64,000 nucleotides of DNA from CBDFKS01 sp965248905 (GCA_965248905.1 CBDFKS010000007.1:248001-312000), one strand, 5' to 3'. Numbered from the stretch's first letter, positions 16,801 to 24,992 are shown. A program made the numbers and translations. The notes: a model not told the origin generated them from the letters alone.

Positions 16801-17028
16801 TCATTCATTCCCCGCCTCCTTCATTGAGTTGTTAGTTCCGCTCTCTTCCGCCGGCTGTAGGAGATCGGAGAAAATCCGGCGCCATAGCTCATCCCAGGCT
16901 ACCGACCGGGCGCCTTTCAGCCACTCAGCTTCAACAGCTATAGGCTGGTTGCCCCTAGTGCCAGGAATCGGCGAATCCTCGCGGGAGGGCCTCTCAGTTC
17001 CAGTGTTTTGGACGTTATTGTCTTCCAT
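16801..17028 (-). CDS. Small acidic phage protein of unknown function
   Basis: 75 residues from the ATG at 17028 (MEDNNVQNTGTERPS); a TTG four codons upstream is also possible. Residues 30-60 contain AVEAEWLKGARSVAWDELWR, which could form an amphipathic helix. It overlaps the start of the ATPase gene by 8 bp, so the two are translationally coupled. I recognise no family. Confidence 0.5.
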   Translation of the reverse strand: MEDNNVQNTGTERPSREDSPIPGTRGNQPIAVEAEWLKGARSVAWDELWRRIFSDLLQPAEESGTNNSMKEAGNE

Positions 17029-17032
17029 CACC

Positions 17033-17269
17033 TCAGCCAAAGAAAAAGAGCCGACGTATCCTCCTGCTATCCGAATCCTTCTGATACCAGCGTGGGACCT
17101 GTGTGCTCTTCTTTAGCCGAGGATGCGCTAGAGGACCTGCTGATGTATCCCCGATTATTTCAAATCGGGTCATGCCTTTCCTTATGGTTTTCGATATCCG
17201 TCGGGGCCCGGCCCCATTGGTAGCGGAAAAGCCTTTTTCAGTAAAGAAAGATCCTATCTCACTCTTCAT
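17033..17269 (-). CDS. Small basic protein, first gene of the replication operon
   Basis: 78 residues from the ATG at 17269, with AGGAG at 17278-17282 giving 8-bp spacing. The product is basic (ISKTIRKGMTRFEIIGD, then RLKKSTQVPRWYQKDSDSRR). It reads in the same direction as, and lies 4 bp before, the next small gene. Excisionases and small DNA-binding proteins often sit here, but no clear helix-turn-helix is visible. The good ribosome site is the main support. Confidence 0.45.
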   Translation of the reverse strand: MKSEIGSFFTEKGFSATNGAGPRRISKTIRKGMTRFEIIGDTSAGPLAHPRLKKSTQVPRWYQKDSDSRRIRRLFFFG

Positions 17270-17407
17270 TTTGGACACTCCTGAAGATCAATTTAACTAG
17301 ACGTAGATCGACACCTCCTCTAACTTAATTATTCCCTGCATTAGTGTTGATTTCCTATATTGCCTGTATACTGGATCAATAACAGATAGGAAGTGGGGCG
17401 ATTATTG

Positions 17408-18247
17408 ATGGGTCGTAGCAGTGATTGGGTCGAGAGTCCTCGCCGATACAGGCGATTACGGTCAGACCCCTGCAAGTTCTGTTCCTCCAATCGCGTCGTG
17501 CGATACGGAACTGCGCGTAACGGTGGTCAGCGGTATCTTTGCCGGGAATGTGGAAAGACGTTCGTCACAAGCGTGGGCCCACCCGGCCAAGGAAGACGGT
17601 ATCCCCCTGAAGTGGTTTCATCAGCCTTGAACCGGTTCTACGAGGGTTGGTCTTGTGTTTATATTGGGGTGGGCCTAAATGTGTGTGACACCACTATTTC
17701 TAGGTGGGTCATAAGACATACGCGATTCGCGGCAAGCGAGCTATCTAGAGCGTCCGTGAATGTGGGGGCAACGTGGATAGCCGATAACGGGGACTGCATG
17801 GATGACAAAACCCAGTTCATCCTCGCGTCCTACGAATTAGCCTCGAAATCCGTAAGAGGCACACGGATTCTATTAGGGCGCGCGGAGAAACTGGCAGGAA
17901 AGCGCCCTGAGGTGGTAATCGCAGATGGATTGCTTGGGAATCTAGAACAGGTATGTGGAACGGCCGGTGTAAGTGTGTGCCACTCAACAATCTCGACAAC
18001 CAGAGATCTGCGGCAAGCCAACGAGCTTGAGCGGCTTCACTTAGCGGTCAGGGGCAGGTTCGCCGTCTCGGGGAGGATAGTAACCAAGCCCATGAAGAGA
18101 ATTGTCACTGAAGGCTGGATGGTGCACCACAACTTCTTCCGCCCCAATGAGTATTTGGAGGGCCGGACTCCGGCGGAAGCAGCCGGCGCCCAATCGCCGT
18201 TTAAGAGTTGGGAAGACGTAGTGAAAGCCGAGGTAGAAGCACGCTGA
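17408..18247 (+). CDS. IS6/IS240-like DDE transposase with zinc ribbon
   Basis: About 279 residues. A zinc ribbon (CKFCSSNRVVRYG ... YLCRECGKTF) is followed by a helix-turn-helix region and a DDE core resembling IS6-family enzymes: TWIADNG (first Asp), VVIADGLLG (second Asp), NELERLHLAVRGR (Glu), then VHHNFFRPNE and GRTPAEAAGA. The segment after the first Asp is shorter than in active IS6 relatives. I see no terminal inverted repeats or target duplication around it. It may therefore be a remnant, or a transposase retained as a phage gene. The GTG at 17393 is an alternative start. Confidence 0.75.
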   Translation: MGRSSDWVESPRRYRRLRSDPCKFCSSNRVVRYGTARNGGQRYLCRECGKTFVTSVGPPGQGRRYPPEVVSSALNRFYEGWSCVYIGVGLNVCDTTISRWVIRHTRFAASELSRASVNVGATWIADNGDCMDDKTQFILASYELASKSVRGTRILLGRAEKLAGKRPEVVIADGLLGNLEQVCGTAGVSVCHSTISTTRDLRQANELERLHLAVRGRFAVSGRIVTKPMKRIVTEGWMVHHNFFRPNEYLEGRTPAEAAGAQSPFKSWEDVVKAEVEAR

Positions 18248-18439
18248 GTGCATAACGACCGCAGCACCGAAGAGAGACTTTCATGACTGTGGCACCTCTA
18301 TATCAACCTGGCACCGATAGGGGAAGCATTCTTGGGAATCTAATTTGCGCGAATCTGGCGAGTTCTCCCCTCAGAGTGGAGTAGTCTTGATCCGCTAATC
18401 AGGCTTAAAAGGCTCTAGCGAGACCTACTCAAAAGCAGT

Positions 18440-18697
18440 GTGCTCGCTGCTGGAGCGAATGGGCATTATCGTACCGCAACGTCTGAATTCAGTTTCGCCA
18501 TCCCGACCAATTCCACTTTGCCCGAATGCACGAGCCTTCTGCTCCTGGACCTCCTGGCGGATGATGCTGGTGACACGAACAATTACATCCCGCTGCTGGC
18601 GCGTTCCATCCAGAGGGGCCGGAAGGACTTGGCGGAGGGCACGAGCGGCAGCGCAACGAGATCATCGGACGGTGCGGTGGCGTTTCCGGCTAGATGA
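18440..18697 (+). CDS. Possible small phage gene
   Basis: 85 codons from a GTG, ending in an ATGA overlap with the next gene, which is the main support. It contains LLLLDLLADDAGD and NYIPLLARSIQRGRKDLAEG. No family is recognised and the first third is not convincing as protein, so the start may be elsewhere. The ~190 bp upstream holds nothing recognisable. Confidence 0.3.
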   Translation: MLAAGANGHYRTATSEFSFAIPTNSTLPECTSLLLLDLLADDAGDTNNYIPLLARSIQRGRKDLAEGTSGSATRSSDGAVAFPAR

Positions 18698-18861
18698 AGT
18701 CGCTGGGCAAGAGGGAATGGGAGCGGGTGCACGGGGAACGGCCGGGGCCGGCGCTCTCGTCCTTCGTGGATTGGGGATGGAAGTGGGAGCCGCTGGCCTT
18801 TAGGTGCAAGGGCGCCCATTACCTGGACCAGGGGGACAAGACCAAGGTGGGGAAGAGATGA
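18694..18861 (+). CDS. Small 55-residue phage-type protein
   Basis: MKSLGKREWERVHGERPGPA at the N-terminus, then SSFVDWGWKWEPLAFRC. It is Trp-rich and basic, and it overlaps its neighbours on both sides by 4 bp (ATGA). The short, tightly overlapped genes on this strand look like a phage early or accessory cluster. No family recognised. Confidence 0.5.
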   Translation: MKSLGKREWERVHGERPGPALSSFVDWGWKWEPLAFRCKGAHYLDQGDKTKVGKR

Positions 18862-18980
18862 TAGCACGAGAGGAAGCCCAAATGAAGCCGACGATGGGAC
18901 TGACTGAGGAGCCTATCAGGACCCTGCGTCAGGCAGCTGAGGTGCGGACTAAGGACCCAAAGGGGATGGGTGGATGGTGA
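18858..18980 (+). CDS. Small 40-residue phage-type protein
   Basis: MIAREEAQMKPTMGLTEEPI, then LRQAAEVRTKDPKGMGGW. The start overlaps the previous stop (ATGA) and its end overlaps the next frame. Function unknown; it is supported by spacing and by protein-like composition only. Confidence 0.4.
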   Translation: MIAREEAQMKPTMGLTEEPIRTLRQAAEVRTKDPKGMGGW

Positions 18981-19496
18981 GCCTGATCTGATGCTGGCGC
19001 TCTGTGAACGAGCTGATGGCCTACGTGAGGCAGGTAAGAGGCTCTTCTGTGCGGAGCTGAAGCGCCAGTGGTTTAGTCCAGAAAGAGGGTGGTCTACTGG
19101 GCTGGCGGGTGCTGTGAATTCGGTGTTGGTACCATTAGTTTCAGAGGAACTTGTGCCTACGAAGGGTACCGAAAGTACCCCTTATTCTGGCGAGGGTACC
19201 ATGAGTTATGAGAGACGAGACGACGGATTTTATGTGGGCTGGGGGGCTGATTTTACCAGGGATTGGGGTGAGCGACGGAAGGTAACCGGTGAGGGACTCT
19301 TCCGGCTGGGGGGGTCGATGGCGCTACCCAGCAGGTCTACGTGGACCTCCGGTATGTCAGCGTCCCGCCACTACCAACGCAATACAGGTCCCCAGCATCC
19401 CGCCTTAGAGCAGCCACAGACCGTCTGGAGACAGGAGGGTGGCATGGCACCGTCGGCTTCGGCAGCCAAATGGGTAGGATCATGCATTGGAAGTAG
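18970..19496 (+). pseudogene. Phage-type gene with a single-base frameshift in a G run
   Basis: The first part (MLALCERADGLREAGKRLFC, then AELKRQWFSPERGW) is protein-like up to WGERRKVTGEGLFRLGG. At the run of seven G at 19308-19314 the frame then continues better one base out: VDGATQQVYVDLRYVSVPPL, then GSQMGRIMHWK and a stop at 19494-19496. One extra G would join the two parts into ~176 residues. The original frame instead runs to 19548 in sequence that is not protein-like. It is either a real frameshift or a homopolymer error. Product unknown. Confidence 0.55.
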
Positions 19497-19544
19497 AGAT
19501 TTGCGGGATGCCACAGTGCTGCTGGTAATTAGCGCTGGTGGTAG

Positions 19545-21494
19545 CTAGAACTCAAAAGCCCCGATGTCGCTGGAGGTGCCGCGAGGACGGTGAACACCAC
19601 GCTGGTCGGTTTCCGGGGCAGCCCCATCGTCACCGGCGTCGATGGCAGGGCTGCCCTCTAGCAGGGCGTGGGTATCGGTCGGGCCGCCGTTGTCCTGCAA
19701 TGGTCCGAGCCTCGGGTCAATGCCTAATTGGAAACTCACTTGGTCGCCACCGGCGGCACCGAAGTTGCAGCCGATGGAATTCCCCACCAGGTTGTGCCCC
19801 AGGGAGGCGAGCTTACCGGAACAATCCGGGCCATTGGAAGCGGAATTTTGGGCGATCAACGTGTTGACCAACTCCACAAGAGTGCCATCGTTGTAGACTC
19901 CTCCACCTCGTCCACCGGCCTGGTTTTCAACGACGGTACTGTTGACAAAAGTAGCCCGAGTACCAGAGAAGATACCGCCTCCGTCGTTGAGCGTCGCAGT
20001 GTTGCCGCTAACTGTGCTGTTGGTCAACGTCAATGTGCCGAAGCCGAACTTGAAGATGCCTCCGCCTCTGTGCCGAGCGGTATTCCCACTGACGGTGCTA
20101 TTGTTTAAGATTAGCATCCCCCCAGCCATATATATTCCGCCGGCGACGCCGCCACCGGACGGGTTCGCGTCAGCTGAGTTCCCACTTATCGTACTATCTA
20201 TCAGGATTGCCGTGCCGCCGGAAATATTCAGGCCTCCACCAGTGGCATCGACGTTATCGCTTACCGTGCTTCCCCTGAGGGTGACCGAACCGCCCTGGAA
20301 TTCGCGGGTCTCCCAAGAAGAAATTCCCCCGCCCGCGTTTTCGCTGACGATGCTACTGATCAAGGTCAGCACACCCCCAATATTGGAGATGCCGCGTCCT
20401 TGGATTCGCGTGATGATGCTATCCACTAGGGTGAGTGTGCCTCCCCAGCTGGCCACTCCGCTACCTCTCCCGTGGCGGATAGTTACGTCGGAGATCATCA
20501 CATTGGCTGGACCAACAATCCTGAAAACCTCCGAATTGGCATTGTCCAGCGTCTCGGCGGCCTGGATGAAGGTATCCTCATCACCACCACCTGCCAGAGT
20601 TAGGTTTTTGTCGACGATGTCGAGTCTACCAAGGACGAGCGTGTAAGTGCCAGCCGGTATGGCTATCGTGTCTCCATCGGTCGTTGCTCTGATAGCCTCC
20701 CGCAGAGAGCAGTCGGCATCGCACATGCCGTCGATGGTGTCGGCGGTCTTGGTGACCCGTATGACAGGCCTTGGTGTCGCTGATGGCACCGGAGCCATCG
20801 TTTGCGTTGGTGTTGGTAATATAGTTGGGGGTAGGGCAACAGTAGGAATGTGCGTGCCCGTTGCATCAAGAGGAATGGGGGTGGCAGTGGGCGTAAGAGA
20901 AGGTACACGGGGCGCAGGTGCCGTAGGAATAGGCGGGGTGGCCCCGGTGGTTGGTACAGGCGTAGAAGTCCCTGGCAGCACAGAGGTCAGGTTGGGCTTA
21001 GCTGTCGCCTTGGCTTCTACAACAAGACAATCGGCAAGCTGAATATAAATCAAGAGCCCCCCTCCCTTACATATCAAAGCTACCATGTCCCCTAGCTGAA
21101 GCTGGGCAACGGCGCTCTCGGCGCGCCGGTGAAAGCTTGCCTGTATCCCCAATATCCCAAATTGTGCTAGCTCGTGGATTGAGTACAACAAATAGGAATT
21201 TTCAGAGATATCGCGACCTATGTTCATCACTGGAAATTCAAGTAGGATGCTTTGTCCGAGGTATGTTTGATCAGCGGCAACCGAGTTTTTGACGTAGTCT
21301 GAGATCAAGGTGCCGATATCGACCTCGGGCGGTAGAGGAGTTGGTGTGAGAATAAGCGAGGGGATCGAGCCTGCCGCTGGGCCAGAAGACGGGGTGACGT
21401 CCGATGGGTTAGGGTCGGACGAAGATGAGTCCAAATCCGAGCACGCCATAGCTGTCAACGCCAAAAGCGCGATAGTTGATAACAGTCTCCTCAT
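19545..21494 (-). CDS. CSLREA / choice-of-anchor Q lipoprotein (parallel beta-helix)
   Basis: 649 residues. A lipoprotein signal (MRRLLSTIALLALTAMAC) is followed by a ~120-residue domain and a long Thr/Pro linker (~residues 170-245). The CSLREA motif (DADCSLREAIRATTDGDTI) starts a right-handed parallel beta-helix with repeated STVSGN and GGGI turns. The C-terminal ALLEGSPAIDAGD ... GVHRPRGTSSDIGAFEF is the choice-of-anchor Q end. GGAGG lies 7 bp before the ATG. The protein should be displayed at the cell surface, perhaps for adhesion or polysaccharide binding. It reads toward the phage-type cluster and is probably the first host gene beyond it. Confidence 0.88.
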   Translation of the reverse strand: MRRLLSTIALLALTAMACSDLDSSSSDPNPSDVTPSSGPAAGSIPSLILTPTPLPPEVDIGTLISDYVKNSVAADQTYLGQSILLEFPVMNIGRDISENSYLLYSIHELAQFGILGIQASFHRRAESAVAQLQLGDMVALICKGGGLLIYIQLADCLVVEAKATAKPNLTSVLPGTSTPVPTTGATPPIPTAPAPRVPSLTPTATPIPLDATGTHIPTVALPPTILPTPTQTMAPVPSATPRPVIRVTKTADTIDGMCDADCSLREAIRATTDGDTIAIPAGTYTLVLGRLDIVDKNLTLAGGGDEDTFIQAAETLDNANSEVFRIVGPANVMISDVTIRHGRGSGVASWGGTLTLVDSIITRIQGRGISNIGGVLTLISSIVSENAGGGISSWETREFQGGSVTLRGSTVSDNVDATGGGLNISGGTAILIDSTISGNSADANPSGGGVAGGIYMAGGMLILNNSTVSGNTARHRGGGIFKFGFGTLTLTNSTVSGNTATLNDGGGIFSGTRATFVNSTVVENQAGGRGGGVYNDGTLVELVNTLIAQNSASNGPDCSGKLASLGHNLVGNSIGCNFGAAGGDQVSFQLGIDPRLGPLQDNGGPTDTHALLEGSPAIDAGDDGAAPETDQRGVHRPRGTSSDIGAFEF

Positions 21495-21653
21495 GCTAGA
21501 ACCTCCGGTATTATATGTGGCACTAACCCACGTTTAGGCTACGGGGCCCAGTTAATCCTCCGGCACGGTAAGAAGGTCTTTCCGTTTGGTGTGGTGCTAG
21601 ACAAACGTCATATGATGAATATATTCCGTAGACAGTGATTCTGTATACCCCTA

Positions 21654-21683
21654 GTTTCCTGGTTAGTGATGCAACCAGGAAAC
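21654..21683. promoter_or_regulatory. Perfect 11-bp inverted repeat straddling a start codon
   Basis: GTTTCCTGGTT (21654-21664), eight bases containing the ATG of the XRE gene, then AACCAGGAAAC (21673-21683). It could be an operator bound by the regulator itself, or an mRNA hairpin that hides the start codon. A candidate -10 (TATACC) lies at 21643-21648. Confidence 0.75.
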
Positions 21684-21908
21684 GGAGAATTCGAGAGAGC
21701 GAAGGAACTTATCGGAGTTCGGATACGCGAGCTGCGGTTAGCGAGGGGCCTGTCGCAGGAGAAGCTGGCCGATCTGGCCGGATGCGACCGGACATACGTG
21801 GGGATGTTGGAACGCAAGCTGAGTAATCCCAGCCTGCGGGTGCTAGGGCGAATCGCAGAGGCACTTGAGGTGCCTTTAAGTCATTTGTTTGGACAGGCGC
21901 CGCATTAA
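21669..21908 (+). CDS. XRE regulator resembling restriction-modification C proteins
   Basis: 79 residues. RELRLARGLSQEKLADLAGC, DRTYVGMLERKLSNPSL and EALEVPLSHLF follow the pattern of C proteins that control restriction-modification genes and of similar small autoregulators. No methylase or nuclease gene of such a system follows; the next frame is the broken thermonuclease on the other strand. There is no Shine-Dalgarno sequence, and the start codon lies in the loop of an 11-bp palindrome, which points to autoregulation. Confidence 0.85.
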   Translation: MQPGNGEFERAKELIGVRIRELRLARGLSQEKLADLAGCDRTYVGMLERKLSNPSLRVLGRIAEALEVPLSHLFGQAPH

Positions 21909-22046
21909 GCTGGTTGAAAGGGAAACCGCTCGAGCTGTTGGGGATCAGCGTCGAGCGGATGACGGTCCTGCAGTAATGACGGCTCGCTGGGACTGGATTT
22001 CAAGCACCGTCGCCGCTCCCCTCCCGGTTGTGTCTCATAGGGACCG

Positions 22047-22561
22047 CTACCACAAACATCCTACGCGTCTTCGCCGGGCTGCATCTTCCAAGCCCACAAA
22101 GATATCCCTATGCTGTCCATCCCTCGTCCAGGCATGAGCTAATCCTTCCCTGATCAGGAGTTCATCTATGCTTCGTCCATCCTGAGTGAAGACTTAGTAC
22201 AGGAGGCGATCAAATGGGTCCGTAGTTCTCGGTCCCAGCTGAACCCGCACCATGTCGCCAGCAAGCACCTTGAACCTATCCTTGGCTTCATCAAAGCACC
22301 GCTGTCCTCGTTCCGCGGTGTTGATGCCATGGACTCTTACTCTTTGGCCATTACCACTAACAAAGGTATCGCCGTCTATGATACGAGCAACTCGGAGAAG
22401 CGAACATTCAGCGCAACACAGGGTCGTTTCGCAACTTTGTTGAATGTCCGTTGAGTCAAGACTTCCTGCGGATTTAGTTGGGCTGGGGCAATGGACTCAG
22501 GCACCTCGACATCACCACGGGCCAAAAAGAAGAGACCGAGCAGGGGCAGCAAGAATCTCAT
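22047..22561 (-). pseudogene. Broken secreted thermonuclease (SNase-like)
   Basis: A signal peptide (MRFLLPLLGLFFLARG, from 22561) starts the gene. After a frameshift the SNase core is readable in another frame: RVARIIDGDTFVSGNGQRVR, VHGINTAERGQRCFDEA and FDRLLY. There is then an in-frame TAA (22196-22194) where a Tyr is expected, after which the frame continues VFTQDGRSIDELLIREGLAH to a stop at 22047. The conserved catalytic Arg/Asp region is present but the reading frame is not. Intact homologues are secreted, calcium-dependent nucleases. Two independent defects argue for real decay. Confidence 0.8.
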
Positions 22562-22591
22562 ATCGATCAGCCTAATTATCCTGAATTGCCG

Positions 22592-22690
22592 CATAGCACC
22601 TGATCGGGTCTGGACGTCGGTGTAGTTGACTCCTATCACCTCGACGTCGATGAGCACCTCCCGTTCTCCTGGGGACGGCTCGGGGTCGTC
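22592..22690 (-). pseudogene. Fragment of a quinone oxidoreductase-like gene
   Basis: About 33 codons reading PEPSPGEREVLIDVEVIGVN and YTDVQTRSG, which matches the N-terminal region of zinc-free quinone oxidoreductases (medium-chain dehydrogenases). No start and no catalytic or NAD(P)-binding part remain. It lies between the NmrA gene and the broken nuclease. Confidence 0.5.
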
Positions 22691-22730
22691 CTCATCCCTT
22701 CTTTGGCACGTGCGGCCGCGCCGCCTAGCC

Positions 22731-23585
22731 CTAGCCGCCGCCAAAGAACCCGGCGAAGTCGTGTGCGAATATCTCAACAGAGCGGGCTGGGTGGCCGGTG
22801 AGCCGCTCTACGTTGTCAGTCGCCTCCTTGGCGAAACCGTCTTTGAAGCCGTCCATGAGCTCGGCGAAGCCCTGCGCTGTCCACTCGGGGAATCCCATCT
22901 CGGTCATCGACCGCACCATGGCCTCGTTGGGTACGTTTATGTAGTTCACCGGCTTGTCGAGCGCACCGGACAGGGCATTTGCGACGTCGTGGAACGAGAT
23001 CGCCTGCGGGCCGGTGAGGACATAAGTCTCTCCGACGTGGCCATCCGAGGTTAGCACAGCCGCCGCGCACTCGGCTATGTCGCGGATGTCTATCATCGCC
23101 AGCTCGGCGTCGTCCATGGCCCAGTAGAGCTGGCCCGCTGATGCGACGGTCTGTGCCCCAGCCAGCGTGTTCTGCATGAAGAACGTAGGCCTCAGGGTCG
23201 TCACCGGCAGCCCGGACTCGGCCAGGGCCGCCGCCACCTGCTCGTGTTGGGTGTTGATTCGGCTGCGGCTGTCGCCGAACATGCCGTGTCTGACGATGTG
23301 AGGCCGACCCCCAGACTGCTTCACCGTGTCTATGAGGTTGATACCGTGCTGCGCGCCGTTCGGCCCGTTGCCGATGAGGAGGTAGATCTTGTCCACGCCG
23401 GCCACCGCCGCGTCCAGGGTCTCGGGTTTCTCGAGGTCGGCCACCACCACCTCGGCGCCCTGGTGCCTCAGCCCCGGGGCCTTGGCCTCCTCGTGCACCA
23501 GCGCCCGCACCTGCTGGCCGGACTGGAGCAGCGTCGGTATCAAGGTGCTCGCCACGTTTCCCGTTGCGCCCGTAACTAGAATCAT
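22731..23585 (-). CDS. NmrA-like NAD(P)-binding reductase
   Basis: 284 residues from the ATG at 23585 (AGAGGAG upstream). The N-terminus MILVTGATGNVASTLIPTLL is a Rossmann fold of the atypical SDR (NmrA/TMR) type. VVADLEKPETLDAAVAGVDK and later VLTGPQAISFHDVANALSGA are family landmarks. It is full length for the family. Members reduce quinones or triphenylmethanes, or act as redox sensors; the substrate here is unknown. Confidence 0.85.
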   Translation of the reverse strand: MILVTGATGNVASTLIPTLLQSGQQVRALVHEEAKAPGLRHQGAEVVVADLEKPETLDAAVAGVDKIYLLIGNGPNGAQHGINLIDTVKQSGGRPHIVRHGMFGDSRSRINTQHEQVAAALAESGLPVTTLRPTFFMQNTLAGAQTVASAGQLYWAMDDAELAMIDIRDIAECAAAVLTSDGHVGETYVLTGPQAISFHDVANALSGALDKPVNYINVPNEAMVRSMTEMGFPEWTAQGFAELMDGFKDGFAKEATDNVERLTGHPARSVEIFAHDFAGFFGGG

Positions 23586-23745
23586 TCTCCTCTTCCCTCT
23601 CCGCTCGGACGGATTGCCCCGTCTTGCGGGATTGTCTCCCGAGATGCTATCCATGCCAGTGTATCTCTGTAAGATTATACAGGTCCAGCTTCCTCAGAGA
23701 GAGGAATTCAGGTGCGCCGACTGAGCAAAAAAAATAGAAGGTCCC

Positions 23746-24126
23746 CTAATCGCCGAGAGCCGACGCTACCTGCCGCCAGGCCGTGTCTCGATCTCCCTCG
23801 AGCTGCCTTAGACAGACCGTTGTAACTGCTAGCGAGTTGTGGTCCAAATAGTGGCTAACCTGCTCCACTGATTCCCTGGCTTCCCGCCGCAGTTTGGCAG
23901 CCGAGTGGTGGAAGATGTGTACCCCTGCAGGCGGAAGACCGGCAGCCTTGAAGTACCGGCGCAAGTTGCCGTAAAAGGCGCCGCTGGTAACGCCTCGCTC
24001 GCTGTTGGCGATACAGGGCCACAGGGACTGCTCTGGCTTCATGGCGGCAAGTTCTTTACCCATCGCGGACAATGCCTGTTGCATGGCCTGAAAGACAGGA
24101 TGGGGAAGCTCCCGCGGCCTTTTTTC
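23746..24126 (-). pseudogene. C-terminal remnant of a tyrosine recombinase with lost catalytic residues
   Basis: Reads GLPPAGVHIFHHSAAKLRRE, then VEQVSHYLDHNSLAVTTVCL and RQLEG. In active tyrosine recombinases the first motif is H-x-x-R-H and the last segment has Tyr before LRQLEG. Here the Arg is His and the nucleophile Tyr is Cys. The N-terminal half, including the first catalytic Arg, is absent. It is a relic of an old integration event and cannot be active. Confidence 0.75.
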
Positions 24127-24261
24127 AGTTAAAGAAGACAACAAATTTAACAGGATGATTCCGGTTCGGATCAGGCACACTTGGCGGGTGGCATAGGCGG
24201 CCAGATGGTACAATACCGCCATGTGCGGACGGTACTCCTTAGTAACCGATACCCGAGGCCG

Positions 24262-24693
24262 ATGATGCCCAAGCTGCTTATCAAGCTGTTCAGCAGACTT
24301 AACGTAGTTGTTTATCTCTTGTCCAGGGGCCTGATCGGAGGATCTGCTATAGGTCTGCCCATATTCCTGCTAACTACCACGGGCCGCCGGTCAGGTAAAC
24401 GGCGCACAACCCCGCTGAGTTATCTCAGGGACAGCTCGCGTTATGTGATCGTCGGATCCTTAGGCGGCCATCCAGTCCATCCCGCTTGGTTCCTCAACCT
24501 GCGTGCCAACCCAAAAGTGACTATCCGGCTGAAGAGCCGCCGTATCTCGATGATTGCTCGGGTCGCCGATGGAGAGAAAAAGGAAGGCCTGTGGTCCAAA
24601 CTGATGGAGGTGGCTCCATATTATGGACGTTATCAGGCCCGCACCACCCGCAATATCCCTCTAGTGATTCTCGAGCCCGCGTCGGGTGAATAG
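24262..24693 (+). CDS. F420-dependent nitroreductase-like protein (DDN family)
   Basis: 143 residues from the ATG at 24262. The pattern GLPIFLLTTTGRRSGKRRTT, PLSYLRDSSRYVIVGSLGG and HPAWFLNLRANPKVTI is that of deazaflavin (F420)-dependent nitroreductase family proteins (PF04075), split beta-barrels that bind F420 through the TTTGRRSGK loop. The family fits an F420-using Chloroflexota or Actinobacteria. The next gene starts at the stop codon, so the two form an operon. Confidence 0.85.
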   Translation: MMPKLLIKLFSRLNVVVYLLSRGLIGGSAIGLPIFLLTTTGRRSGKRRTTPLSYLRDSSRYVIVGSLGGHPVHPAWFLNLRANPKVTIRLKSRRISMIARVADGEKKEGLWSKLMEVAPYYGRYQARTTRNIPLVILEPASGE

Positions 24694-24963
24694 GTGTGGA
24701 GTCGATGGAAGTATCCGGACGGGGAGACCCAGCAATCCGCGATAGTCGGCGGCATGGCCGCCCATGTGCCGCCCGGACGTAATGCTGAGTTCATACGCTG
24801 GTTGTTCAATCTCCTGGGACACGATGACCGGGAGATGTGGACCAGGGTCGTGATGGGATTAATGCCCGAGCAAGTGTTCGCGGGCGTCAAAGCTCTGATC
24901 CGCGACACTATTACCGATGATTGGGCCGAGTTGACGCGGCGCATCCCGGAGTTAGCCTCCTAG
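24694..24963 (+). CDS. Small helical protein downstream of the F420 reductase
   Basis: 89 residues from GTG, abutting the previous stop. Helical throughout: FIRWLFNLLGHDDREMWTRV, then LMPEQVFAGVKALIRDTI. It recalls the C-terminal part of hemerythrin-like proteins, but no metal-binding His/Glu set is visible, so it may be a fragment. Function unknown. Confidence 0.5.
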   Translation: MWSRWKYPDGETQQSAIVGGMAAHVPPGRNAEFIRWLFNLLGHDDREMWTRVVMGLMPEQVFAGVKALIRDTITDDWAELTRRIPELAS

Positions 24964-24992
24964 CCTGGTGCCGGCTGTGTTATGGGTACCGA

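Larger units (their letters stand above)
14094..16808 (-). pseudogene. RepA-like AAA ATPase/helicase gene split by an insertion sequence
   Basis: The N-terminal part (16808-16312) has the Walker A GDPQMGKS and reads up to LERDL. The C-terminal part (14753-14094) resumes with GEIEKYVRETGATLVVIDP (Walker B) and then VVGVMHLNK. Removing the element at 14754-16311 and one copy of its 5-bp target restores one frame, LERDLGEIEKYVRETG, which is the normal spacing of plasmid/phage RepA-like hexameric ATPases (AAA_25). The intact product would be about 385 residues with a winged-helix C-terminus (GVSDRTLYRAKDGLGV). The ATG at 16808 has AAGGAGG upstream. As it stands the gene is dead, so replication of the element would be impaired. 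Confidence 0.92.

Noticed and set aside
19942..20646. 234-codon plus-strand frame opposite the CSLREA lipoprotein
   Set aside because: Arises from the beta-helix repeats read backwards; the minus-strand frame has signal peptide, CSLREA and C-terminal landmarks.
21669..22561. Restriction-modification system following the C-like regulator
   Set aside because: Downstream sequence is a decayed thermonuclease on the other strand; no methylase motif was found.
22626..23054. Plus-strand frames opposite the NmrA gene
   Set aside because: They are antisense to a full-length, motif-bearing reductase.
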